NCBI GenBank assembly: GCA_947631285.1
Contig: CANRKS010000029.1
Span: 1 to 10,473, forward strand
DNA from: an uncultured Bacilli bacterium
Lineage (GTDB): Bacteria > Bacillota_I > Bacilli_A > RF39 > UBA660
DNA: 10,473 nucleotides
Direction of reading: 5' to 3'
Shown one piece after another: positions 1-5,748 of this stretch. The stretch's first letter is position 1. The number at the start of each line of letters is the position of its first letter. The notes beneath the pieces are model-generated. The model worked only from the letters and a program-made list of their open reading frames with translations. It did no database searches and was not told the DNA's origin. Position numbers and translations under genes: made by a program.

Positions 1-73
1 CTGCGTTACAACCGCCTCCACCAACACCAACGACTTTTATTTTGGCAATTTGATCCATTTGTAATTCGTTCAT
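1..73 (-). CDS. ftsZ: Cell division protein FtsZ, N-terminal fragment (cut by window edge)
   Basis: FtsZ is the tubulin-like GTPase that forms the cytokinetic ring. Only the first 24 codons lie in the window; the gene runs off at position 1. The visible residues begin MNELQMDQIAKIKVVG and continue into VGVGGGGCNA, the first glycine-rich nucleotide-binding segment of FtsZ (B. subtilis has GGGGNNA at this point). The start is supported by an AAGGAG ribosome-binding site a few bases upstream. It lies 12 bases downstream of the ftsA stop, so the two are almost certainly co-transcribed from the promoter before ftsA. The short fragment limits what else can be said, but glycine pattern, position and the ftsA neighbour agree. 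Confidence 0.93.
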   Translation of the reverse strand, partial: MNELQMDQIAKIKVVGVGGGGCNA

Positions 74-85
74 TTTTTCATCTCC

Positions 86-1327
86 TTAATTATCAAAAAA
101 GTATCCAAATAATTTTCCTAGTAAAGAATTATCAGCAATACCAACTTTCTTTAAAGTACCACCTAATTCTTCTTGTTCTTCTTTATTAAAAACAGAAAAT
201 TCCACATTTCTTAACTTTAATCTACTATTATAATACTTTATAATTCCTACCGCTGTACTATATTTATTGCTTCGAGCCCCAATTTCTTCAGTTTTGCCTA
301 ATATGGCTAAATTACCGAGCAAGTCATCGATCAAGATATCAAAATCCTCACTCTCTGTAACTCCTCCTGTGAATATTATATAACTTATTTCTTTCTTTGT
401 TAAGAGATTAATTTGTTTTTTAACCAAATTTATAATCTCTGTAAGTCTTCCCATGACGATTTCTGATGCATCATATTGGTTTATTTTAACTTTCTCATCA
501 TATTTATCTATAAAGCTAAGTGATTCATTAGGTTGACTTAGTCTTGTATGAGCAAGAGATAGATGTTCTTTTAAATATAAGGCATCTTCTTTTTTTAATT
601 TATAAACATAAGCCAAGTCATTAGTAATATTTTCACCACCAATATCGATTACTTCTAAGTTGGTTAAAATGCCCCGATTAAAGATTGATACTGTTGTTGT
701 TTCTTCACCAATATTAACTAATGCGCCGATTGTTTTATTTAAATCTTTAGTTTTATGTTCATAATAATCTCCTAAAGGAGAAATTACAACATCAACTAAA
801 TCAACCCCAATACTTTTCAAACAAGCATTGATCCCTTCAATATTTTTCTTAGGAACAGTTACAACAATAGCCTTCATTGTTAATTGTTCAGCAACCATAT
901 TAAGAGGATTATTAACTACTTCATCATTAACTTTAAAAGATGTTGGCAAAACAGTTACTAACTCCCGGTTGTCTAAAACTTTATTATAAACACATTTTTG
1001 CATGGCTCTTACAATATCAGCATTAGTAATAATTTTTTCGGGATCACCAACCGTAACTGTCCCTCCACTTAAAAAGCATTCTGTATAAAGACTAGGAACG
1101 GTGGCAATTACTTTTTTAACGGGAACACCTAAAATATTTTCTGCTTTTTTAAAAACTTCAGCAAAAGCCTCTTGAGCACTTTCGCCATTAATTACATAAC
1201 CTTTTTTTATACCTCGAGAAGGAGTTTCTACGCATGCTAAAATATTAATCTTATTTTTGACTACTTCACCTACTACTAATTTAATATAAGAAGAACCAAT
1301 ATCTAAACTGGCAATAAACTTGCGCAT
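86..1327 (-). CDS. ftsA: Cell division protein FtsA
   Basis: FtsA is an actin-like ATPase that tethers FtsZ filaments to the inner face of the membrane and recruits later divisome proteins. At 413 residues it is close to normal family length. Visible motifs: phosphate-1 segment LDIGSSYIK (residues 8-16); SHS2-type 1C subdomain around 80-165; second phosphate segment VNIGEETT (204-211); adenosine segment IIFTGGVTE (317-325). The C-terminus SLLGKLFGYFFDN (401-413) looks like the amphipathic membrane-targeting helix typical of FtsA. The start has an AGGAGTGA ribosome-binding site. It is the first gene of an ftsA-ftsZ unit with its own promoter. No other dcw-cluster gene (ftsQ, mur genes) lies upstream; rplT is there instead. 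Confidence 0.96.
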   Translation of the reverse strand: MRKFIASLDIGSSYIKLVVGEVVKNKINILACVETPSRGIKKGYVINGESAQEAFAEVFKKAENILGVPVKKVIATVPSLYTECFLSGGTVTVGDPEKIITNADIVRAMQKCVYNKVLDNRELVTVLPTSFKVNDEVVNNPLNMVAEQLTMKAIVVTVPKKNIEGINACLKSIGVDLVDVVISPLGDYYEHKTKDLNKTIGALVNIGEETTTVSIFNRGILTNLEVIDIGGENITNDLAYVYKLKKEDALYLKEHLSLAHTRLSQPNESLSFIDKYDEKVKINQYDASEIVMGRLTEIINLVKKQINLLTKKEISYIIFTGGVTESEDFDILIDDLLGNLAILGKTEEIGARSNKYSTAVGIIKYYNSRLKLRNVEFSVFNKEEQEELGGTLKKVGIADNSLLGKLFGYFFDN

Positions 1328-1353
1328 AATGTCACTCCTATTTTCTTAAACCT

Positions 1354-1382
1354 ATTATATCGAAAAATAGACATCTTAGCAA
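1354..1382 (-). promoter_or_regulatory. Sigma-A-type promoter of ftsA-ftsZ
   Basis: On the minus strand, TTGCTA (1382-1377) is separated by exactly 17 bases from a perfect TATAAT (1359-1354). The -10 lies about 26 bases upstream of the ftsA start codon. It lies in the 87-base gap after rplT, just past a weak terminator, which supports a separate ftsA-ftsZ transcription unit. Confidence 0.75.
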
Positions 1383-1401
1383 GATTTTTAAGAAAAAAGG
1401 C

Positions 1402-1430
1402 AAAAAAAGAATTACTATTTTAAATTCTTT
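1402..1430 (-). terminator. Weak intrinsic terminator at the end of infC-rpmI-rplT
   Basis: On the minus strand the arms AAAGAATT (1430-1423) and AATTCTTT (1413-1406) form an 8-bp stem with a 9-base loop that contains the rplT stop codon, followed by a run of T (1408-1402). The stem is nearly all A/T, so termination is probably incomplete and some read-through into ftsA is likely. Confidence 0.45.
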
Positions 1431-1936
1431 AGTAATTCATCTTTTTTCATTGTACTATAGCCTTTAATTCCAGCTTCTTTAGCTAAAGTCTTTAATTCCG
1501 CTAATGTTTTAGTGCTTAAATCATTAGTTTCTTTCTTTACTTCTTTTTTTGATTCCTCTTTTACTTCTTTTGCTACTTTGCCATTTAAAGCATCTTTTGA
1601 AGCATTAACTAATTTAGTAAAAGATTCAGCGTCATTAATAGCTATTTCTGATAACATCTTTCGATTAATTTCAATACCAGCTTTATTTAATCCATCCATA
1701 AATTTAGAATAACTAATATCATTTAAGCGACAAGCTGCATTAATTCTTGTAATCCATAATTTACGGAAATTTCTTTTATTTTGTTTCCGATCACGATAAG
1801 CGTAAGAGCCACTGTGAAATAATTGTTCTTGAGCTGTTTTGTATAATCTATGTTTACTTCCAAAATAACCTTTTGCTTGTTTTAAAACTTTACGTCTTCT
1901 ATTTTTTGACACGTTTCCGCCTTTAACTCTTGCCAT
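1415..1936 (-). CDS. rplT: 50S ribosomal protein L20 (bL20) with a C-terminal Rho_N-like extension
   Basis: bL20 binds 23S rRNA early in large-subunit assembly and, in Firmicutes, represses its own operon by binding the infC leader. Residues 1-117 match L20 throughout (MARVKGG, a basic N-terminal arm, RDRKQNKRNFRKLWITRIN, then the globular domain). The family is usually about 117-120 residues; this protein has 173. Residues 118-138 are a Lys/Glu-rich linker. Residues 139-173 read like the Rho_N/SAP-type helix-extended-loop-helix fold (LAELKTLAKEAGIKGYSTMK, then KDELLKNL). The extension is in frame with no sign of frameshift. The ribosome-binding site AAGGGGG precedes the ATG. It is the third gene of the operon, 18 bases after rpmI. 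The L20 call is certain; the fold of the tail is inferred from its sequence pattern. Confidence 0.96.
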   Translation of the reverse strand: MARVKGGNVSKNRRRKVLKQAKGYFGSKHRLYKTAQEQLFHSGSYAYRDRKQNKRNFRKLWITRINAACRLNDISYSKFMDGLNKAGIEINRKMLSEIAINDAESFTKLVNASKDALNGKVAKEVKEESKKEVKKETNDLSTKTLAELKTLAKEAGIKGYSTMKKDELLKNLK

Positions 1937-1954
1937 AATATTTTTCCCCCTTAA

Positions 1955-2143
1955 CTAGATAACAGATTTTAATCTGCTAGCTTCTCCTTTCGCTAAGATT
2001 CCTTTGTTTCTTCTTTGGCGTACAGCTTTTGCTGAGTCTTTAGCTGTTTTATGGTTTCCATTACCTTTTTTATAAGTAATTGTGCCATTTTTCTTTACTT
2101 TAAGCACTTTACTACTCGCTTTATGTGTTTTTTGCTTTCCCAT
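1955..2143 (-). CDS. rpmI: 50S ribosomal protein L35 (bL35)
   Basis: Small, basic large-subunit protein. The 62 residues start MGKQKTHKASSKVLKV and match the bL35 opening (MPKMKTHRGAAKR in typical members). They end SRLKSVI, like the usual RLKxxL tail, and the length agrees with the family's 62-66. The ATG at 2143 is chosen because a GGAAGGAG ribosome-binding site lies just upstream. A longer in-frame opening to 2179 would run into the end of infC and is not used. It is the middle gene of infC-rpmI-rplT, starting 16 bases after the infC stop. Confidence 0.95.
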   Translation of the reverse strand: MGKQKTHKASSKVLKVKKNGTITYKKGNGNHKTAKDSAKAVRQRRNKGILAKGEASRLKSVI

Positions 2144-2159
2144 AACAATTCTCCTTCCA

Positions 2160-2684
2160 CTACTTATTTCTAGGTGCAATTAATAAAGACATTTGACGGC
2201 CTTCCAATTTAGGTTCTACCTCAATTTGACCAAATTCTTCTAAGGCATTGGCAAAATTAATTAAAACATCTTTTCCTAGTTCCGTATGAGCCATTTCTCT
2301 TCCTTTAAATCTAATAAATGCTTTTATTTTATGGCCTTTCTTTAAGTAATCGGCTGCATTTTTCTTCCGAGTTTCAAAATCATGAACATCAATTCGAACT
2401 GATAAACGATATTCTTTAACTTCTTTATTATTTTCTCTTTGTCTTTTTTGCGTTTCTTTTAATTTCTTTTGCCTTTCATAACGATACTTATTGTAGTCCA
2501 TTATTTTTGCTACCGCTGGTGTACTATTTTCACTCATCAAAACGAGATCAAGGCCAGCATAATTGGCTAAAGTAAGAGCATCTGGTAAGTTTTTAACTCC
2601 CATTTTTTCGCCATTTGGACCAATTACCATAAGTTCCGCTACTTTGATTTGATCATTAATTTGTAGATCATCTGTCTTTGCTAT
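2160..2684 (-). CDS. infC: Translation initiation factor IF-3, starting at AUA
   Basis: IF3 binds the 30S subunit, prevents premature 50S joining and checks the fidelity of start-codon and initiator-tRNA selection. The 174-residue product has the IF3 N-domain (about 8-75, INDQI, LDLVLMSE, PAVAKIMDYNKYRYE), a basic linker (about 70-90) and the C-domain (about 90-174). The C-domain carries the signature FIRFKGREMAHTELG at 123-137. No ATG, GTG or TTG is suitably placed. A strong GGAGGTG ribosome-binding site (2697-2691) lies six bases before an ATA codon at 2684-2682, giving AKTDDLQINDQI after the initiator, in register with B. subtilis SKDFIINEQI. The family is known for non-standard starts, usually AUU, through which IF3 regulates itself. 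First gene of the operon. Confidence 0.95.
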   Translation of the reverse strand: MAKTDDLQINDQIKVAELMVIGPNGEKMGVKNLPDALTLANYAGLDLVLMSENSTPAVAKIMDYNKYRYERQKKLKETQKRQRENNKEVKEYRLSVRIDVHDFETRKKNAADYLKKGHKIKAFIRFKGREMAHTELGKDVLINFANALEEFGQIEVEPKLEGRQMSLLIAPRNK

Positions 2685-2697
2685 ATAAAGCACCTCC
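2682..2697 (-). promoter_or_regulatory. infC translation start: strong Shine-Dalgarno before a rare ATA codon
   Basis: GGAGGTG (2697-2691), six spacer bases, then ATA (2684-2682). The TTG codons at 2702 and 2699 are too close to or overlap the Shine-Dalgarno to use it, and the GTG at 2693 is inside it. Alignment of the protein with other IF3s puts residue 1 at the ATA. In E. coli the unusual infC start lets IF3 discriminate against its own mRNA; the same logic is inferred here. Confidence 0.8.
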
Positions 2698-2702
2698 AAC
2701 AA

Positions 2703-2733
2703 TATTAAAAAGTGAGTAATTTATACCCACTTT
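2703..2733 (-). terminator. Attenuator terminator before infC
   Basis: Arms AAAGTGGGT (2733-2725) and ACTCACTTT (2717-2709) pair over 9 bp with one G-U and a 7-base loop, followed by a T-rich tract (2711-2703). It lies directly in front of the infC Shine-Dalgarno, so it stops transcripts before any gene is read and must be conditional. Confidence 0.75.
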
Positions 2734-2822
2734 AAAAACCTTTTTTAAGAATTAACTTTTCGGCTTTTAACCCATCGCTACTTCGCAATCAGGTGGATAT
2801 AAATCTCTTTCCTTTTTAAAAC
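2703..2822 (-). promoter_or_regulatory. infC operon leader, probable L20-responsive attenuator
   Basis: This untranslated leader of about 120 bases can fold in two exclusive ways. An upstream arm (2803-2793, TTTATATCCAC) is complementary over 11 bases, with one G-U pair, to 2730-2720 (GTGGGTATAAA). That pairing would occupy the 5' arm of the terminator hairpin at 2733-2709, so it acts as an antiterminator. Between them lie a short hairpin (ATTGC/GCGAT, about 2788-2773) and a TTAAAAA/TTTTTAA stem. B. subtilis infC-rpmI-rplT has an L20-controlled leader with this logic, in which L20 binding favours termination. The two-state pairing is seen; L20 as ligand is inferred from gene content. Confidence 0.7.
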
Positions 2823-2828
2823 AATAAT

Positions 2829-2858
2829 AGTTTAACACTACATAATATGTTTTGTCAA
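2829..2858 (-). promoter_or_regulatory. Sigma-A-type promoter of infC-rpmI-rplT
   Basis: A perfect TTGACA (2858-2853), an 18-base spacer, and TAAACT (2834-2829) preceded by TG one base upstream (extended -10). It begins 18 bases after the thrS stop with no terminator between, so thrS read-through would also meet the infC attenuator. Confidence 0.72.
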
Positions 2859-2876
2859 TTGTTTTTATACTGCCCA

Positions 2877-4625
2877 TTATTTTTTATTTTTGATTTTATC
2901 AGCAATTAGATCTAAGAATTGATCAAGAGATACAGTTGTCGTTTCATTGCTGCCATATGGACGATAGCTAACTGTTTTATCATCAACTTCTTTTTGACCA
3001 ATTATTAAAGTTAAAGGAATTTTATGAACAACACTGTCCCGCATTTTATAACTTAATTTTTCTTCTCTTTCATCAACGGAAACCCGATAAAGAGCTAATT
3101 TATCTTTTAAACTTCTACAATAATCTAAATGATATTCATTATTTACGGGAATAATATTAATTTGCACCGGTGATAGCCAGAAAGGAAGTGCTCCTTTTGT
3201 TTCTTCTAAAATAAAAGCGGTAAAGCGGTCAAAAGTGCCAAAAATTGCTCGATGTAAGACAACAGGAATTTGACTCTTTCCTTCACTATCAATATAAGAA
3301 AGATTGAATCTTCTTGGTAGTAAAAAGTCTAATTGACAAGTTGATAAAGTAACTTCAGGTCCGACAGCTGGTTTTACTTCTACATCTAATTTAGGGCCAT
3401 AGAAAGCTGCTTCACCAATAGCTTCATAGTAATGAATACCAAAACTATTTAATACTTCTCTTAATTTATTTTCAGCCTCATTCCACATTTTATCATCATC
3501 AAAATATTTATCTTTATCTAAAGGATCTCTTAGAGATAATCTAAACTTATAATTTTCGATGCCAAAATCGTGATATACATCTAAAATTAGTTTTACAACT
3601 TTTTCAAATTCTTCCCCAATTTGATCAGGTCTAACAAAAAGATGGGCATCGTTTTGACACATGCAGCGAACCCTTTCAAGTCCCTTAACGGCTCCACTGG
3701 CTTCATATCTAAAGTCAGTAGCGAATTCCCCAATTCGAATAGGCAAATCACGATAAGAATGAAGTTCATTAGCATAAACGAGCATATGATGAGGACAATT
3801 CATAGGCCTTAAAACAAATTCTTCATCATCAACCTTCATAGAAGGAAACATATTTTCTTGATAGTGATCCCAATGACCTGATGTTTTATATAAATCTACT
3901 GTTCCTACACAAGGAGTATAAACATGAAGATAACCTAATTTTTGCTCTTTTTCATAAATATAATTTTCTAATTGCTTACGAATTATTGCTCCATTTGGTA
4001 ACCATAAAGGCATTCCTTTTCCTACTAAGTCATGAGTAGTAAAAATGTTTAAAGCCTTGCCAATTTTACGATGGTCTCTTTGAGAAGCTTCATCAAGTTC
4101 CTTTAAATAATTATTAAGCTCTTCTTCTGTTGGAAAACAAACACCATAAATTCTTTGCAACATTTTATTGTTTTTATCACCTTTAAAATAAGCCCCACTA
4201 AATTTAAGCAATTTAAAATATTTTAATTCTTTAACACTTTCAACGTGAGGACCACGGCATAAATCAGTAAAATCGCCTTGCGTATAACAAGAAATAACTG
4301 TTTCATTTTCATCCATGCGATTAATTAAATCAATTTTATAAGGATCATCTTTAAACATCTCTAAAGCTTCTTTTTTAGATATCTCATGCCGAATAATTTT
4401 TTTACCATCTTTAGCAATTTTTTTCATTTCATGCTCAATTTTGGCAATGTCCTCTTCTGTTATAACCTTATCATTCAAATCAATGTCATAGTAAAAGCCT
4501 TCCTCTATAACAGGACCAACCCAAAATTTAGCCTCAGGATATAAATGTTTTACTGCTTGTGCTAGTAAATGGGCACAACTATGGTTAAGCATGCTTAAAT
4601 TTTCATTTTCTTTAATATTTATCAT
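2877..4625 (-). CDS. thrS: Threonyl-tRNA synthetase without the TGS domain
   Basis: Class II synthetase that charges tRNA-Thr and clears mischarged Ser-tRNA-Thr. The editing domain has HSCAH (15-19) and CRGPH (123-127). The catalytic core follows: motif 1 region about 209-224, motif 2 about 306-330 (DFRYEASGAVKGLERVR), and motif 3 about 455-468 (LHRAIFGTFDRF). Zinc ligands C277, H328 and H458 are present and spaced much as in E. coli ThrRS. The anticodon-binding domain occupies about 487-582. The usual N-terminal TGS domain (about 60 residues) is absent, giving 582 instead of about 640. The ATG has an AGGAGGA ribosome-binding site and shares ATGA with the end of the MBL-fold gene, so the two are translationally coupled under one T-box. 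Confidence 0.97.
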   Translation of the reverse strand: MINIKENENLSMLNHSCAHLLAQAVKHLYPEAKFWVGPVIEEGFYYDIDLNDKVITEEDIAKIEHEMKKIAKDGKKIIRHEISKKEALEMFKDDPYKIDLINRMDENETVISCYTQGDFTDLCRGPHVESVKELKYFKLLKFSGAYFKGDKNNKMLQRIYGVCFPTEEELNNYLKELDEASQRDHRKIGKALNIFTTHDLVGKGMPLWLPNGAIIRKQLENYIYEKEQKLGYLHVYTPCVGTVDLYKTSGHWDHYQENMFPSMKVDDEEFVLRPMNCPHHMLVYANELHSYRDLPIRIGEFATDFRYEASGAVKGLERVRCMCQNDAHLFVRPDQIGEEFEKVVKLILDVYHDFGIENYKFRLSLRDPLDKDKYFDDDKMWNEAENKLREVLNSFGIHYYEAIGEAAFYGPKLDVEVKPAVGPEVTLSTCQLDFLLPRRFNLSYIDSEGKSQIPVVLHRAIFGTFDRFTAFILEETKGALPFWLSPVQINIIPVNNEYHLDYCRSLKDKLALYRVSVDEREEKLSYKMRDSVVHKIPLTLIIGQKEVDDKTVSYRPYGSNETTTVSLDQFLDLIADKIKNKK

Positions 4626-5254
4626 ATTTTATTCCTCCTCTTAATATGAATTTCTACTTCTATTTTATCATCAATCAATTTTTTAAATTTTTCTCCTAAA
4701 CTTATATCACCAACTATACTACCATAATGAATAGGGATAACCTTCTTTGGGCAAATAGCATTTATGTATTCAGAAGCTTCGACAACGTCCATTGTAAAAT
4801 GACCTCCGATAGGGATAAAGCAAACATCAACTTTAATATTTTTGTTTTCTTCTAAAGCATCAGTATCTCCCATAATATAATAGGTTTTATTATCTATCCT
4901 TAATATATAGCCTACGTAATTAGCTTCTTTGGGATGAAATGGTTTTTGCATATTATAAGCTCTTACGGTAGTAAATTCTAAATCATCAATTTTGTATGTT
5001 TTGTTGGGCTCCACTACTAAGTAATTATTAGTTAATTTTTGAACTTCACTTTCTAAAACTTTCGGTACTATAATAGTTGTTCTTTCATTAATAATATTAT
5101 TTATGGAATTTTCATCATAATGATCATAGTGATCGTGAGTGATAAAAATATAATCAGCATCATTAAACTTTTTATCTATTTTAAATGGATCAAAATAAAT
5201 ATTTTTATTACCACTAAGTTTTATAGCTGATTGTGTAAATACTTCGATTTGCAT
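4622..5254 (-). CDS. MBL-fold metallo-hydrolase (UlaG/YtkL-like), coupled to thrS
   Basis: A 210-residue metallo-beta-lactamase-fold protein. The metal-binding motif HDHYDH is at 40-45, a further metal aspartate in MGDTD (D130), a histidine in GGHFTMD (H152), and PIHYG (H176). This layout matches the compact UlaG/YtkL-like branch of the superfamily, which acts on cyclic phosphates, lactones or unknown substrates; the substrate cannot be read from sequence. No signal peptide, so cytoplasmic. The ATG at 5254 is chosen for its AAAGGAGGG ribosome-binding site; a longer opening would enter the T-box terminator. It is the first gene after the threonine T-box, and its TGA overlaps the thrS ATG. A role tied to threonine or tRNA metabolism is suggested only by this linkage. 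Confidence 0.87.
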   Translation of the reverse strand: MQIEVFTQSAIKLSGNKNIYFDPFKIDKKFNDADYIFITHDHYDHYDENSINNIINERTTIIVPKVLESEVQKLTNNYLVVEPNKTYKIDDLEFTTVRAYNMQKPFHPKEANYVGYILRIDNKTYYIMGDTDALEENKNIKVDVCFIPIGGHFTMDVVEASEYINAICPKKVIPIHYGSIVGDISLGEKFKKLIDDKIEVEIHIKRRNKI

Positions 5255-5272
5255 ATTCCCTCCTTTACAAAT

Positions 5273-5313
5273 AAAAAAGAATGATACCAAGGAGTCAAAA
5301 TTGACGGTACCAT
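5273..5313 (-). terminator. T-box terminator
   Basis: ATGGTACC (5313-5306) pairs with GGTATCAT (5288-5281), with one G-U. An inner stem GTCAA/TTGAC (5305-5301 with 5298-5294) closes a 2-base loop, and there is a 5-base bulge on the 3' side. A T-rich tract (5280-5273) follows. The 5' arm is part of the T-box sequence, so tRNA-bound antiterminator and this hairpin are mutually exclusive. Confidence 0.85.
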
Positions 5314-5468
5314 CCTTTTACTTACTTAATTTATGATAACGGCATTACCCGGAGTTGATTGGACTCACTAGAGAATAGTAACTTTTAAATTCATTTGTTA
5401 ATTTCCACCAAACATTAACTCTCTTTAAAATGATTATTTAAAAATCGTGTTTCTCATCACTGATTTAC
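5273..5468 (-). promoter_or_regulatory. T-box riboswitch, threonine-specific (specifier ACU)
   Basis: T-box leaders sense uncharged tRNA and let transcription continue only when it is bound. Seen here: Stem I base GAGAA/TTCTC (5455-5451 with 5375-5371) and an upper helix TTTTTAAAT/ATTTAAAAG (5444-5436 with 5390-5382). Between them is a specifier loop with ACT followed by A (5379-5376). The AGAGAG (5424-5419) and GGTGGAAA (5409-5402) Stem I elements are present, with a Stem III hairpin (GGTAA/TTATC) further on. The T-box sequence AGGATGGTACCGTC (5316-5303) is close to the consensus AGGGUGGNACCGCG. ACU codes for threonine, matching thrS two genes downstream. The UGGU bulge predicts a tRNA-Thr with discriminator base A. 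Confidence 0.9.
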
Positions 5469-5474
5469 GTTATA

Positions 5475-5503
5475 ATTTTAGCACTAATTACTTACTTTTA
5501 CAA
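5475..5503 (-). promoter_or_regulatory. Promoter of the T-box/MBL/thrS operon
   Basis: TTGTAA (5503-5498), a 17-base spacer, and TAAAAT (5480-5475) with TG one base upstream (extended -10). The -35 overlaps the last codons of yidD. Predicted transcription begins near 5468, a dozen bases before T-box Stem I. Confidence 0.68.
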
Positions 5504-5713
5504 GTCTTTCGGTACTAAATCTATGCCACCTTTACTAAAAGGATTACATTTTAAAATTCGTTTAATACTTAATAGTGTTCCTCTTAAGGCCCCATAATTA
5601 GTAATTGCTTCTTTAGCATAATTAGAACAAGTTGGATAATATTTACATTTACTATGGCTAAATAAAGGTGTTTTTTGATATAAATCAATTAATTTTAATA
5701 ATAACTTTTTCAT
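5498..5713 (-). CDS. yidD: Membrane protein insertion efficiency factor YidD
   Basis: YidD is a small membrane-associated protein that assists YidC-dependent insertion of inner-membrane proteins. The 71 residues carry the family hallmarks in order: an amphipathic N-terminus (MKKLLLKLIDLYQK), CKYYPTCSNYAKEAI (23-37), YGALRGTLLSIKRILKCNPF (40-59), and a GGIDLVP end. Length is normal for the family. The usual rnpA/yidC neighbours are absent. The upstream gene ends 31 bases before it, and a strong -10 sits only six bases before its ATG, so its mRNA may be nearly leaderless. The only purine-rich element, AAGG, falls inside that gap. Confidence 0.95.
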   Translation of the reverse strand: MKKLLLKLIDLYQKTPLFSHSKCKYYPTCSNYAKEAITNYGALRGTLLSIKRILKCNPFSKGGIDLVPKDL

Positions 5714-5719
5714 AACCTT

Positions 5720-5748
5720 ATTATAATAGTTTATCTTTATCTTGTCAC
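5720..5748 (-). promoter_or_regulatory. Promoter abutting the yidD start codon
   Basis: GTGACA (5748-5743), a 17-base spacer, and a perfect TATAAT (5725-5720), then AAGGTT and the yidD ATG. The usual 6-7 base distance from -10 to transcript start would place the 5' end at or next to the ATG. The -35 overlaps the stop codon of the upstream gene. Confidence 0.6.

Noticed and set aside
1512..1712. Plus-strand open frame opposite rplT
   Set aside because: It mirrors the low-complexity Lys/Glu linker and L20 coding sequence; no ribosome-binding site and no protein likeness.
2144..2179. Longer N-terminus for L35 (12 extra residues)
   Set aside because: Would overlap infC coding sequence; the inner ATG has the ribosome-binding site and aligns with other L35 proteins.
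3593..3812. Open frames on both strands inside thrS
   Set aside because: They lie wholly within the highly conserved catalytic core of thrS and have no start signals.
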